Assembly: GCA_963782185.1 (NCBI GenBank)
Contig: CAWAJB010000033.1
Location: 6,194-70,193, forward strand
Length of the DNA stretch: 64,000 nucleotides
Direction of reading: 5' to 3'
Source of the DNA: RYN-230 sp963782185
GTDB taxonomy: Bacteria > Actinomycetota > Actinomycetes > Streptosporangiales > Streptosporangiaceae
Part shown: one piece after another, positions 35,041-42,688 of the stretch
Layout of the letters: each line of letters begins with the position of its first letter
Position numbering within the stretch: the first letter of the stretch is position 1
The notes under the pieces: generated by a model
Seen by the model: the letters and a program-made list of their open reading frames with translations, nothing else
Database searches by the model: none
What the model was told of the DNA's origin: nothing
Made by a program: the position numbers and the translations under genes

Positions 35041-35080
35041 GTGGACGCAAATGGCTGCCCCGGCGACCATTTCCGTCCAC
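35041..35080. repeat. REP-like palindromic element, copy 2
   Basis: GTGGACGCAAATGG (35041-35054) pairs with CCATTTCCGTCCAC (35067-35080), 13 of 14. The sequence matches the element at 17764-17805 in both arms and most of the loop. It lies 34 bp after the tandem repeat. Confidence 0.75.
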
Positions 35081-35285
35081 GAACGCGGGCTCGCTACCCC
35101 TCCCCTGCGACCTGAGTTCCTGGTGTTATCGGTGTGGTCATGGAGGCAGCGCCCTCGGCTGTGATCATGGTTTGAAGGCTGCGTCGGCCCCGCTGTGCCG
35201 CCGGCGGCGGCCCCGGTGACGCTCGTGAGGCCACCGCCTCTTTCACGCACGACCGGGAGGCGGGCCGGGAGCTAAGGTCGAGGGC

Positions 35286-35447
35286 ATGGACCCGTCCGTG
35301 TCCGGCCCTGCAGTCGCCCACCTGGGCGAGGACCTGTTCGTGCTGTCAATCCGGCCGCGGGACGGAAAGCTCCTGACCCGGGGACGGATCGACTCCGCGC
35401 TGATGGCCTCTGAGCTGGTCAGGCTGGCGGCCGCCGGACGGGCCTAG
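35286..35447 (+). pseudogene. N-terminal fragment of a GPP34-like protein
   Basis: A 53-codon frame: AHLGEDLFVLSIRPRDGKL followed by RIDSALMASELVRLAAAGR, then TAG. This resembles the start of actinobacterial GPP34 (Golgi phosphoprotein 3-like) proteins of about 210 residues. The rest is missing and an unrelated gene fragment begins 17 bp later, so this is a truncated gene. The break falls in a 12-bp palindrome. Confidence 0.6.
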
Positions 35448-35455
35448 AGCTCTAG
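35444..35455. repeat. 12-bp palindrome CTAGAGCTCTAG at a gene-fragment junction
   Basis: A perfect palindrome that contains the TAG ending the GPP34-like fragment and lies just before the amidotransferase fragment. CTAG is rare in such GC-rich genomes, so two in 12 bp stands out. It may mark the rearrangement point. Confidence 0.7.
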
Positions 35456-35463
35456 ATCGCCTG

Positions 35464-35823
35464 GTGCTCATCACGGCCACAGACTTGTGGGCGCTGCGTT
35501 ACCCGGCCACCCATGAGCTGTACGTGCTGGACCGCCCGGCCGCGGGTCACCGGGCCGGCCGGGCCCTCGACGTGGCCAGCCCGCGGATCCACGCCCGGTC
35601 CGAGCACCTGGCGCACCAGGCTTCAGTGATCATCGCTACCGAGCGGATGGATGACGATCCCGGCTGGCGGCTGCTGGACCCGGGCGAGCTGCTGCACGTC
35701 CGCTCGACGCTGGAGATCAGCAGCACGACGCCGTTCCCGGCGGAACCCGCGCACCTGCTCCGGGTCGCCGATCTCGACCCGGCGACCGCGGCGTCCCAGC
35801 ACCCGCAGGCCGCGCCCCACTGA
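35464..35823 (+). pseudogene. C-terminal fragment of a class II glutamine amidotransferase-like protein
   Basis: A 119-codon frame that starts in the middle of a fold: ITATDLWALRYPATHELYVL, ALDVASPRIHARSEHLAHQA, VIIATERMDDDPGWRLLDPG and LLHVRSTLEI. This matches the C-terminal half of EgtC/YafJ-like class II amidotransferases. The N-terminal catalytic Cys domain is absent. The GTG at 35464 has no ribosome site. Confidence 0.62.
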
Positions 35824-35900
35824 GCCGGGCGCGGGCTGCTGAGCCGGGCGCGGGCTGGGCCGGGCGCGGGCTGGGCCGGGCGACGGCCCCGGTTCGCCGC

Positions 35901-36386
35901 TCAGCGCAGCGAGCGGGCGACTTCCTCCAGATGGTCCAGGGCCTCCTGCAGGCCGTCTTCCATCCCGGAGTTGATGTGCGCGTCCCGGTGCTCCTGGCTC
36001 GCGTGCTGTACGAGCATCCGGACCGTCGTGTGCCCGTCCGCCTCGGTGAACGTGATCGTGTTCAGCGCCTCGGCGTCCGGCATGCCCTCGAAGACCCCGG
36101 TCCAGACCATCCGCTCGGCCGGGACGATCTCCCGGTACTCACCGTGGAACGCGACCTCGAACCCGGCGTTCGCGGTCATCACGAAGCGCCAGGCGCCCCC
36201 GACCCGCAGGTCGATCTCCACGCTGGTCACCTCGCCCCGGTCCCCGCTCCACCAGCGCCGGACCAGGTCAGGCTCGGTCCACGCCCGGTAAACCAGGCGA
36301 GCGGGAGCGTCGAACTCCCGGGTGATCAGGATCTGCGTGTCCTCGGGCAGCGTCACCACCGCCCGGCGGCTACTCGTCACGGCCAT
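35901..36386 (-). CDS. AHSA1/SRPBCC family protein
   Basis: A 161-residue START-like (SRPBCC) domain protein of the Aha1 C-terminal type. ILITREFDAPARLVYRAWTEPDLVRRWWSGD is the first strand and helix, VEIDLRVGGAWRFVM and MVWTGVFEGMPDAEALNTITF form the central sheet, and EDGLQEALDHLEEV the long C-terminal helix. It binds a hydrophobic ligand; the precise role is unknown. Its start overlaps the arsR-type gene by 17 bp; this ArsR-AHSA1 pair is a very common actinobacterial arrangement in which the regulator controls both. Confidence 0.88.
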   Translation of the reverse strand: MAVTSSRRAVVTLPEDTQILITREFDAPARLVYRAWTEPDLVRRWWSGDRGEVTSVEIDLRVGGAWRFVMTANAGFEVAFHGEYREIVPAERMVWTGVFEGMPDAEALNTITFTEADGHTTVRMLVQHASQEHRDAHINSGMEDGLQEALDHLEEVARSLR

Positions 36387-36801
36387 TTCCCCCGTCCTCC
36401 TCTGCCTCAAGTTCTTCCGGGCCTGACCCGTCCGGCCCGGGCCCCTCCGGCCCGGGCCCGTCAGGCACCAGTTCTCCCAGCACGAGCTCTTCCAGCACGG
36501 TGTCCAGCCGGTCGAAACGACGCGACCAGGCCTGCTCGAACGGCTTGACCCAGTCGTAGATCGGCATCAGCGGTCCGGCATTGAGCCGGTACACCCGCCG
36601 GCGGCCGTCCCCGCGCACCTCGACCAGGCCGACCTCCCTCAGGACCCGCAGGTGCTTGGACACCAGCGGCTGGGCCAGCCCGAGCAGGGCCACGAGGTCG
36701 TTCACGGGCCGTTCCCCGCCGGCCAGCAGGTCGAGGATCTCCCGCCGCCGGGGCTCGGCAACCGCGTTGAATGCATCCGCTGTTGTCGCTGCCCGTGCCA
36801 T
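36370..36801 (-). CDS. ArsR family transcriptional regulator
   Basis: A 143-residue winged-helix protein without the metal-binding Cys of classical ArsR. The motifs are AEPRRREILDLLAGGERPVNDLVALLGLAQPLVSKHLRVLREVGL and VEVRGDGRRRVYRLN. The C-terminal 35 residues are a Gly/Pro/Glu/Asp-rich tail from low-complexity DNA. It is followed by the AHSA1 gene with a 17-bp overlap. A 6-bp inverted repeat with 6-bp spacer is 11 bp upstream of the ATG and is the likely autoregulatory operator. Confidence 0.88.
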   Translation of the reverse strand: MARAATTADAFNAVAEPRRREILDLLAGGERPVNDLVALLGLAQPLVSKHLRVLREVGLVEVRGDGRRRVYRLNAGPLMPIYDWVKPFEQAWSRRFDRLDTVLEELVLGELVPDGPGPEGPGPDGSGPEELEAEEDGGNGRDE

Positions 36802-36811
36802 GGCAGTAGTA

Positions 36812-36829
36812 TATTCCCATAAAGGAATA
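36812..36829. promoter_or_regulatory. Inverted repeat upstream of the arsR-type gene
   Basis: TATTCC-CATAAA-GGAATA is a perfect palindrome in an A/T-rich spot that also contains possible -10 sequences. Its position 11 bp before the start codon is right for repression by the encoded ArsR-type protein. It also lies 3 bp from the stop of the MarR-GNAT gene. Confidence 0.65.
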
Positions 36830-36831
36830 CG

Positions 36832-37812
36832 TCAAGTGGTGCTCTGCCCCGGAGTCTCGCCGAGGGGCTCACCGGGGGTCCCGCCCCGGGTCTGGCCGGG
36901 GGTCCCGCCTGAGGCCTCGCCTGGCGGCTCCCTGAGGGTCTTCTCGAACCAGTGATGCGCGTACGGCTCGTCGCTGAACGCGGCCACCTCCCGGTAGCCG
37001 GTCGCGCGGTACAGGCTGATCGCCTCGGCGAGGGTGCCGTTGGTTTCCAGCCGCAGCAACCTGACGCCGCGCGCGGCCGCCTGCGCCTCCAGCTCGGTGA
37101 GCAGCCGCCGACCGAGGCCCAGGCCGCGCACGGCCGGGGCGACCCACATCCGCTTCAGCTCGGCGGGCGCATCACCGTGAAATTTGAGCCCGCCGCACCC
37201 GACGGCCTCGGAATGCAGGGTGGCGACTAGGAAAAGCCCCGCGGGCGGGATCATGTCCCGGTCCGCGGCCGGCAGGCTCCGGGCGGGGTCGAAGCCGCCC
37301 TCGAAGCGGCGGCCCAGCTCGCCAGAGTAGGCCCGCAGGCAGGCACGGGCGGCCGGATCCGCGGGATGGCGCATGGTGACCTCGACCGCCGACGCCACCA
37401 GGAGCCGTTCGACCTCGGCCATCGCGGCGGCCAGCCGGTCCCGCTGGGACACGCTGAGCGGGCGGAGGGTGGAGGCGGCCGCGTCGTCCGCGCGCCGGTC
37501 GAGTTCAGCCCGCTCGGCCCGGCCGGGCCCGGTGAGGCGGGCCCGGCGTACCCGCCCGTCGGCCTCGCTTCCGTCCACGACGACCAGCCCGGCCGCCTCC
37601 AGCGCCCTGAGCAGCCGGCTCAGGTACCCCGAATCCAGGTCCAGCCGGGCGCGCAGCGACCGGACGTCGGCGCCGTCCGGGCCGATCTCCCACAGCATGC
37701 GGGCCTGCCCGAGCGGGCGGTCCCGGGCCAGGAACTCATCGTCGAGCGCGCCAACCCGCTGGGTGACGGTCCGGTTGAAGCGCCGGACCTGGCTGATCAG
37801 GGACGCATCCAT
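36832..37812 (-). CDS. MarR-GNAT fusion protein
   Basis: A 326-residue two-domain protein. Residues about 5-140 are MarR-like: RFNRTVTQRVGALDDEFLAR, LRARLDLDSGYLSRLLRALEAAGLVVV and a wing. Residues about 165-295 are a GNAT N-acetyltransferase: LVATLHSEAVGCGGLKFHGD, MWVAPAVRGLGLGRRLL (acetyl-CoA-binding) and ISLYRATGYREVAAF. The C-terminal 30 residues are a GGTPG-type repeat tail. Such fusions couple DNA binding to acyl-CoA or substrate sensing. A 9-bp perfect inverted repeat overlaps its start codon. The acetyl acceptor is unknown. Confidence 0.87.
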   Translation of the reverse strand: MDASLISQVRRFNRTVTQRVGALDDEFLARDRPLGQARMLWEIGPDGADVRSLRARLDLDSGYLSRLLRALEAAGLVVVDGSEADGRVRRARLTGPGRAERAELDRRADDAAASTLRPLSVSQRDRLAAAMAEVERLLVASAVEVTMRHPADPAARACLRAYSGELGRRFEGGFDPARSLPAADRDMIPPAGLFLVATLHSEAVGCGGLKFHGDAPAELKRMWVAPAVRGLGLGRRLLTELEAQAAARGVRLLRLETNGTLAEAISLYRATGYREVAAFSDEPYAHHWFEKTLREPPGEASGGTPGQTRGGTPGEPLGETPGQSTT

Positions 37813-37834
37813 TCTCTGATCTTAGTCAGAGAAT
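37811..37834. promoter_or_regulatory. Operator-like palindrome overlapping the MarR-GNAT start codon
   Basis: ATTCTCTGA (37811-37819), 6-bp spacer, TCAGAGAAT (37826-37834): perfect 9-bp arms. It contains the last two bases of the ATG complement at 37812-37810, so binding would block initiation of transcription or translation. Autoregulation by the MarR domain is the obvious inference. Confidence 0.75.
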
Positions 37835-38046
37835 GCGGGGTTGCTGGTCCCGGGGCAACACGCAGGCGGGCCGGGACCTTCGGGTAGACGTCGGGGCCAT
37901 TCTTCCCTCCCCCCGCATAGTCCTTCCTGAGTAGATGAGGGTGATACCTAAGGAATGGACGGCCGTCAGAGCGGCACCCCTGCCGGGCCTTCTGCCGTGT
38001 AGTCGTGCGCAGGAACTGCGGTGCTGCGGGGAGTCAGGGTGACCCG

Positions 38047-40302
38047 ATGGCATACCGACCGAATATCGCCGCCTCGCTGGGTGGCTGGAGCGCGCGGCAC
38101 CGGATAACCGCCATCGTAGGCTGGCTGCTCCTGGTCATCGTGGCCATGCTGATCGGCAGTGCGGTGGGCCAGGTCACCATGACGCAGGCCCAATACGGCA
38201 CCGGCGAGTCCGGCCGCGCCCAATGGCTCCTTACCAATGCGGGCGTTGCCGACCCCGCCCAGGAACTCGTGCTGGTGCACAGCGCGACGGCGACGGCCGG
38301 CCTGCCCGGTTTCCAGGCCGCGGTGCGCGGGATCGTGGCCGACGTGCGGGCCACCGGGCGGATCCAGGACCTGCGGGCGCCCGTGGTCTCACCCGGGCGG
38401 CACGACGTGCTGATCCAGTTCGCGATGAAGGGCAATTCCGACACCGCCGACCAGCGGGTGCAGCCGGTGCTCACCGCGGTGTCGCGGGCACGGGCCGCGT
38501 ACCCGGGCGTGACCATCGAGCAGTTCGGCCAGGCCAGCGCCAATAAGTGGTTCATGGACACGATCTTCAGGGACATGAAGCGGGCCGAATGGACCGCGGT
38601 GCCGCTCGCGCTGGGCATCCTGCTCGTGGTCTTCGGCGCCCTGGTGGCCGCCTCGCTGCCCGTCGTGCTGGCACTGACTGCATTCTTTGCCGCCAACGGG
38701 CTACTCGCGCTGATCAGCCACGCCCTGCACGTCGACCAGTCGGCCAGTTCGGTGATGCTCCTCATGGGGCTGGCCGTGGGTGTCGATTACTGCCTGTTCT
38801 ACCTGCGCCGCGAACGGGAGGAGCGAGCGGCCGGGCATGACCCGCAGGCCTCGTTGCGCATTGCCGCGGCCACCTCCGGCCGGTCGGTGCTGATCTCCGG
38901 GCTCACCGTGATCGTGGCCATGGCCGGGATGTTCCTGTCCGGCATGCAGCTGTTCGCCGGCTTCGCCGTCGCGACCATCTCGGTGGTGCTCATCGCCGTG
39001 GCCGGGTCGGTGACCGTTCTGCCCGCCCTGATGTCGCTGCTCGGCGACAAGGTTGAGCTGGGCCGGATCCCGTTCCTCGGCCAGGCCCGCCGCACGTCCG
39101 GCGGGAGCCGCATCTGGAACACGGTGCTGCGCGGCGTCCTGGCCCGGCCCGGGCTGTCCGCCGCCCTGTCCGCCGGGGCGCTCCTCGCCCTGGCCTCGCC
39201 CGCCCTCGCCCTGCACACCGAGACGCTGAGCGTGCAGCAGATCCTGCCGTCCAGTACTCCCCTGGTCCGGGCCTACGACGACATCATGACCGCGTTCCCC
39301 GGCGGCCCGGCACCCGCCATCGTCGTGATCCGGGCGCCCGACATCCAGGCCCCACGGGTGAGCCAGGAGATCGCGGCGTTTGAGCAGGCGGCCCGGCACA
39401 GCGGTCAGGTCGGCTCGCCGATCCAGGTAACCGTGTACCGCGGCGTCAACCTCGCGCAGATCCAGGTCCCGCTGGCCGGCAGCGGGACGGACGCCGCCTC
39501 CCGGCATGCGCTGGCGACCCTGCACGACACGCTGGTGCCCTCCACGCTCGGGCGGATTCCCGGCGGCGAGGCCCTGGTCGGCGGGAATCTCGCGGCCTCG
39601 CTCGACTTCACCAGCCAGCTCCGGCATGGCATCGTCCCGGTCTTCCTCTTCGTCATGGGCATCACGTTCCTCCTGATGCTGCTCGCGTTCCGCTCGATCG
39701 TGATCCCCGCCACCACGATCGTGCTCAACCTGCTGTCGGTCGGCGCGGCTTACGGGGCGCTGGTCGCCGTGTTCCAGCACGGCTGGGGGGCGGCGCTGAT
39801 CGGCACCACGGCACCGGGGGCGATCGAGTCGTGGATCCCGCTGTTCGTCTTCGTGGTGCTGTTCGGGCTGTCCATGGACTACAACGTGTTCGTGGTCTCC
39901 CGGATCAAGGAGGCGCACGACCGCGGGCTGCCCGCCAGGGAGGCGGTCGCCCACGGCATCCGCAGCACCGCAGGCGTGGTCACCAGCGCGGCGATCATCA
40001 TGGTCGCCGTGTTCGCGGTATTCGGCACCTTGTCACTGCAGCAGTTCAAGCAGCTCAGCGTGGGCCTGGCGGTGGCCGTCCTGCTGGACGCCACGGTCGT
40101 CCGCGGCGTGCTGCTCCCCTCCGTCATGGCTCTCCTGGGCGAGCGCAACTGGTACCTGCCGCGCTGGCTGTCGTGGCTCCCGGAGCAGCCCGGGTCAGGC
40201 GGCCCCGGCGGCCCGGCCGGCCTGGAGGGTCTCACGACCGCGCTGGAACCCTCTCCCGCCCCGCCGGGCCCGAGCCCGGTGCCCTCAGGCCAGGGACGCT
40301 AA
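38047..40302 (+). CDS. MMPL/RND family transporter
   Basis: A 751-residue protein with two repeats, each a membrane helix, a large outer domain and five clustered helices. The first helix is HRITAIVGWLLLVIVAMLIG. The MMPL signatures are SSVMLLMGLAVGVDYCLFYL (Asp-Tyr of the proton relay, about residue 245) and its second-repeat counterpart PLFVFVVLFGLSMDYNVFVV (about 610). Such transporters export lipids, siderophores or drugs by proton motive force. The C-terminal 35 residues are Pro/Gly-rich. The ATG at 38047 is preceded by GTGACCCG with an AGGG further up. It overlaps the convergent gene by 4 bp at the 3' end. No TetR regulator is adjacent. Confidence 0.92.
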   Translation: MAYRPNIAASLGGWSARHRITAIVGWLLLVIVAMLIGSAVGQVTMTQAQYGTGESGRAQWLLTNAGVADPAQELVLVHSATATAGLPGFQAAVRGIVADVRATGRIQDLRAPVVSPGRHDVLIQFAMKGNSDTADQRVQPVLTAVSRARAAYPGVTIEQFGQASANKWFMDTIFRDMKRAEWTAVPLALGILLVVFGALVAASLPVVLALTAFFAANGLLALISHALHVDQSASSVMLLMGLAVGVDYCLFYLRREREERAAGHDPQASLRIAAATSGRSVLISGLTVIVAMAGMFLSGMQLFAGFAVATISVVLIAVAGSVTVLPALMSLLGDKVELGRIPFLGQARRTSGGSRIWNTVLRGVLARPGLSAALSAGALLALASPALALHTETLSVQQILPSSTPLVRAYDDIMTAFPGGPAPAIVVIRAPDIQAPRVSQEIAAFEQAARHSGQVGSPIQVTVYRGVNLAQIQVPLAGSGTDAASRHALATLHDTLVPSTLGRIPGGEALVGGNLAASLDFTSQLRHGIVPVFLFVMGITFLLMLLAFRSIVIPATTIVLNLLSVGAAYGALVAVFQHGWGAALIGTTAPGAIESWIPLFVFVVLFGLSMDYNVFVVSRIKEAHDRGLPAREAVAHGIRSTAGVVTSAAIIMVAVFAVFGTLSLQQFKQLSVGLAVAVLLDATVVRGVLLPSVMALLGERNWYLPRWLSWLPEQPGSGGPGGPAGLEGLTTALEPSPAPPGPSPVPSGQGR

Positions 40303-41171
40303 CGGTCCTGGCGGAGCACCTCGATGAGCGCGGCGTCGTCGAGACGGCCCAGGCCCCGCTCGTGACCCTCCTCATACAGCCGCCGCGCCGCCGCGGTCAG
40401 CGGCGCGGCCGCGCCGGCGTGCGCCGCAGCCGCGCTGACCAGGCCCATGTCCTTGACAAAGATGTCCAGCGCGCTCCGCGGATCCCGGAACTCCCCGGAG
40501 ATCATCCGGGCACCCCGGTCCTCGAACATGAACGACGCGGCGGCGCCGTCGCGCAGAACCCGCCAGCACTCCGCCGGGGCCAGGCCGAGCGACTCCGCGA
40601 ACGCGAGCGCCTCGGCCGCGGCCGCGATGTGAACCCCGCAGAGCAGCTGGTTGACGAGCTTCATCCGCTGGCCGTCGCCGGGGGCGGGACCGACGACCGG
40701 GGCGCTGCGGGCCAGCGCGTCGAGCACGGGCCGGGCCCGGCCGACCGCGTCGTCCGCGCCGGACACCATGATCAGCAGATCGCCGTCGGCGGCGCGCCGC
40801 ACGCCCCCGGACACCGGCGCGTCGACCACGGCGATCCCGACGCGGCCGAGGCGGGCGGCGGCCCCCGCCACGACCTCCGGGCCCACCGTCGCCATGATCA
40901 TCACGACCGGGCCGGCCGCCAGCACGCCGGCCGCGCCGCCCGGCCCGAACAGCACCTCGTCGACCTGGTCCGGCGTGGCCACCATGATCACGACGATCCC
41001 GGCGTCCCGGACCGCGCCGTCGATGCTGTCCGCAGCCCCGATACCGCCCGCCGCCAGCGCCGCGGCTCGCCCCGCCGCGACGTCGTACGCCGTGACCAGG
41101 TGCCCCGCGCGGGCCACGCAGCCCGCCATCGGCGCCCCCATCGCACCCAGCCCGAGCCAGCCCACCCGCAT
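40299..41171 (-). CDS. NAD-dependent hydroxyacid dehydrogenase (L-threonate dehydrogenase-like)
   Basis: A 290-residue beta-hydroxyacid dehydrogenase. Rossmann start MRVGWLGLGAMGAPMAGCVA, substrate loop VVDAPVSGGVRRAADGDLLI, catalytic Lys in RMKLVNQLLCGVHIAAAAEA and FVKDMGLVSAAA near the C-terminus. In the tetronate pathway LtnD oxidises L-threonate at C2; similarity plus the neighbour OtnK-like kinase supports this. The ATG at 41171 overlaps the kinase stop by ATGA, so the two are co-translated. Tartronate-semialdehyde-type reductases share these motifs, so the exact substrate remains inferred. Confidence 0.82.
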   Translation of the reverse strand: MRVGWLGLGAMGAPMAGCVARAGHLVTAYDVAAGRAAALAAGGIGAADSIDGAVRDAGIVVIMVATPDQVDEVLFGPGGAAGVLAAGPVVMIMATVGPEVVAGAAARLGRVGIAVVDAPVSGGVRRAADGDLLIMVSGADDAVGRARPVLDALARSAPVVGPAPGDGQRMKLVNQLLCGVHIAAAAEALAFAESLGLAPAECWRVLRDGAAASFMFEDRGARMISGEFRDPRSALDIFVKDMGLVSAAAAHAGAAAPLTAAARRLYEEGHERGLGRLDDAALIEVLRQDR

Positions 41172-42625
41172 CAGGGAACCTCCCGCTCGCCGTTGAGGAT
41201 CGCCACCACCTGCGCCAGCGTGCCGTCGTCCCCCACGTTCCCGGCAAAGACCACGTACGGCATCCCGACCGCCCCCGGCGCGGCGTCCAGCGGCCGCAGC
41301 ACCGAGATCGTCCCGGGGAACAGCTGGCCGGCCACCTCGGCGCGGCGGATCCCCAGGCCGTGGAGCATCACGTCGTGCGAGGTGATCCCGCCCTTGGCGA
41401 CGATCCAGGCGGGCCGGGCGGCCAGCGCGCCGCGGGCGATCCGGGACAGGGCCGCGGATACCGTACGGGCGATCGTGAGGCTGCCCGCCGCGTCCCGGCC
41501 CGCCACGACGTCGCGGCTGGTGTACAGCAGCACGTCCGAGTGGGCCAGCGCCCCGGTGACCCGCCGCGCGACCGCCTCGGCCACGTCCGGCCCGCCGCCC
41601 AGCACCGCCTGCACGTCCAGTTCCATGTCGGCGGTGGCCCCCCGGGCCCGCAGCGCGGCGACCTGCCGGCTCGTCTGGCCGACGTGTGAGCCGACCACCA
41701 CCAGCCCGTGCCCGCCGCGGCGCGCCTCGCCCCAGATCCCCGCCCCGCGCAGGGGCGGCTTGGGCCCCAGGCCGCTGAGCGCCCGCACGAATGACGGGCC
41801 GGTGCGGAACAGGAACGACTGGCCCTCGTGCTCGGCCTCCAGCACACTGCGGGCCACCGTTTCCAGGTCGGAGTACTCGGTGGCGTTCACTACCACCCAC
41901 GCCCCGCCCGCCACGCCGGCCAGCACCTCGCGGACCCGGGCCGGCCCGCCGAGCCGGATGTCCGCCAGGCTGATGCTGCGCACATCCTCCGGCCGGATCG
42001 TCCCCCCGCTCTTCTCCGCAACGAAAACCGTCAGGTCCGACGCCCTGTACCCGAACGCGCTGTCGTTCGCGAACTCGGTCTCACCGACGGGGACCAGCCC
42101 GGCCGGGGTACGTGCCCAGTGGATGCCGGCCGCGGTGACCCGGCCCGCTTCGAGGAACGCGGGAACCAGCAGCACGCCGTCGTAGCCGCGGCCGACCAGG
42201 TCCCGGCGGACCGCCTGCAGCGCGGCCACCTCCGCCATCACGTGACCGCGCAGCGTGGAGTCGCTCCGGCTGACCAGCTGGATGCGGGTGCCGCGCCGGC
42301 CCGCCACCGTGATCAGCCCGCGCGCCGCCCGCGAGGTGATATCAGCGGCGGCTGGCGGGTCCAGGCTGCGGGAGTTGGTCAGCACGAAGCAGGTGGCGGC
42401 CGGCCCGGCCAGCGCCGCGGCGTAGGCGTCCTCCTCCAGCACGGTCACGACCTGGACGTCGTGGACGGCCTGGGACCCGGTCGGGTCGTCGTCGAGGACG
42501 CCCAGGAGCAGGTCACTGGCCGACCGGAGGGCGCGGATAGATTCGCGGAGACCCTCGTCATCGGGACGGGCCGGGGGCAGCCCGGCGAACACCTCGGCCG
42601 CGTCCGGCCGCCTGTCCCCCGCCAC
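41171..42625 (-). CDS. Four-carbon acid sugar kinase (OtnK-like, DUF1537)
   Basis: A 484-residue kinase of the DUF1537 type. The N-terminal domain has LLLGVLDDDPTGSQAVHDV, ATCFVLTNSRSLDPPAA and RIQLVSRSDSTLRGHV; the C-terminal domain has GLVVVGSHVGQTSRQVAAL and the ATP-site WIVAKGGITSHDV. These enzymes phosphorylate 3-oxo-tetronates produced from D-erythronate or L-threonate. The GTG at 42625 gives a normal N-terminus; the open frame upstream is antisense to denD-like. The divergent dehydrogenase and the following LtnD-like gene make a catabolic locus. The isomerase (OtnI) and decarboxylase (OtnC) are not in the window. Confidence 0.87.
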   Translation of the reverse strand: MAGDRRPDAAEVFAGLPPARPDDEGLRESIRALRSASDLLLGVLDDDPTGSQAVHDVQVVTVLEEDAYAAALAGPAATCFVLTNSRSLDPPAAADITSRAARGLITVAGRRGTRIQLVSRSDSTLRGHVMAEVAALQAVRRDLVGRGYDGVLLVPAFLEAGRVTAAGIHWARTPAGLVPVGETEFANDSAFGYRASDLTVFVAEKSGGTIRPEDVRSISLADIRLGGPARVREVLAGVAGGAWVVVNATEYSDLETVARSVLEAEHEGQSFLFRTGPSFVRALSGLGPKPPLRGAGIWGEARRGGHGLVVVGSHVGQTSRQVAALRARGATADMELDVQAVLGGGPDVAEAVARRVTGALAHSDVLLYTSRDVVAGRDAAGSLTIARTVSAALSRIARGALAARPAWIVAKGGITSHDVMLHGLGIRRAEVAGQLFPGTISVLRPLDAAPGAVGMPYVVFAGNVGDDGTLAQVVAILNGEREVP

Positions 42626-42688
42626 CCTGACCCCTTCCTGCCTAAGATCGCACTGTATTCCACGCCCCCGGCCCGGGACGGAGACGCC

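Noticed and set aside
34893..35250. Small Gly/Trp/Arg-rich proteins from the 14-bp repeats
   Set aside because: Repeat length is not a multiple of three and both strands are open; no ribosome site.
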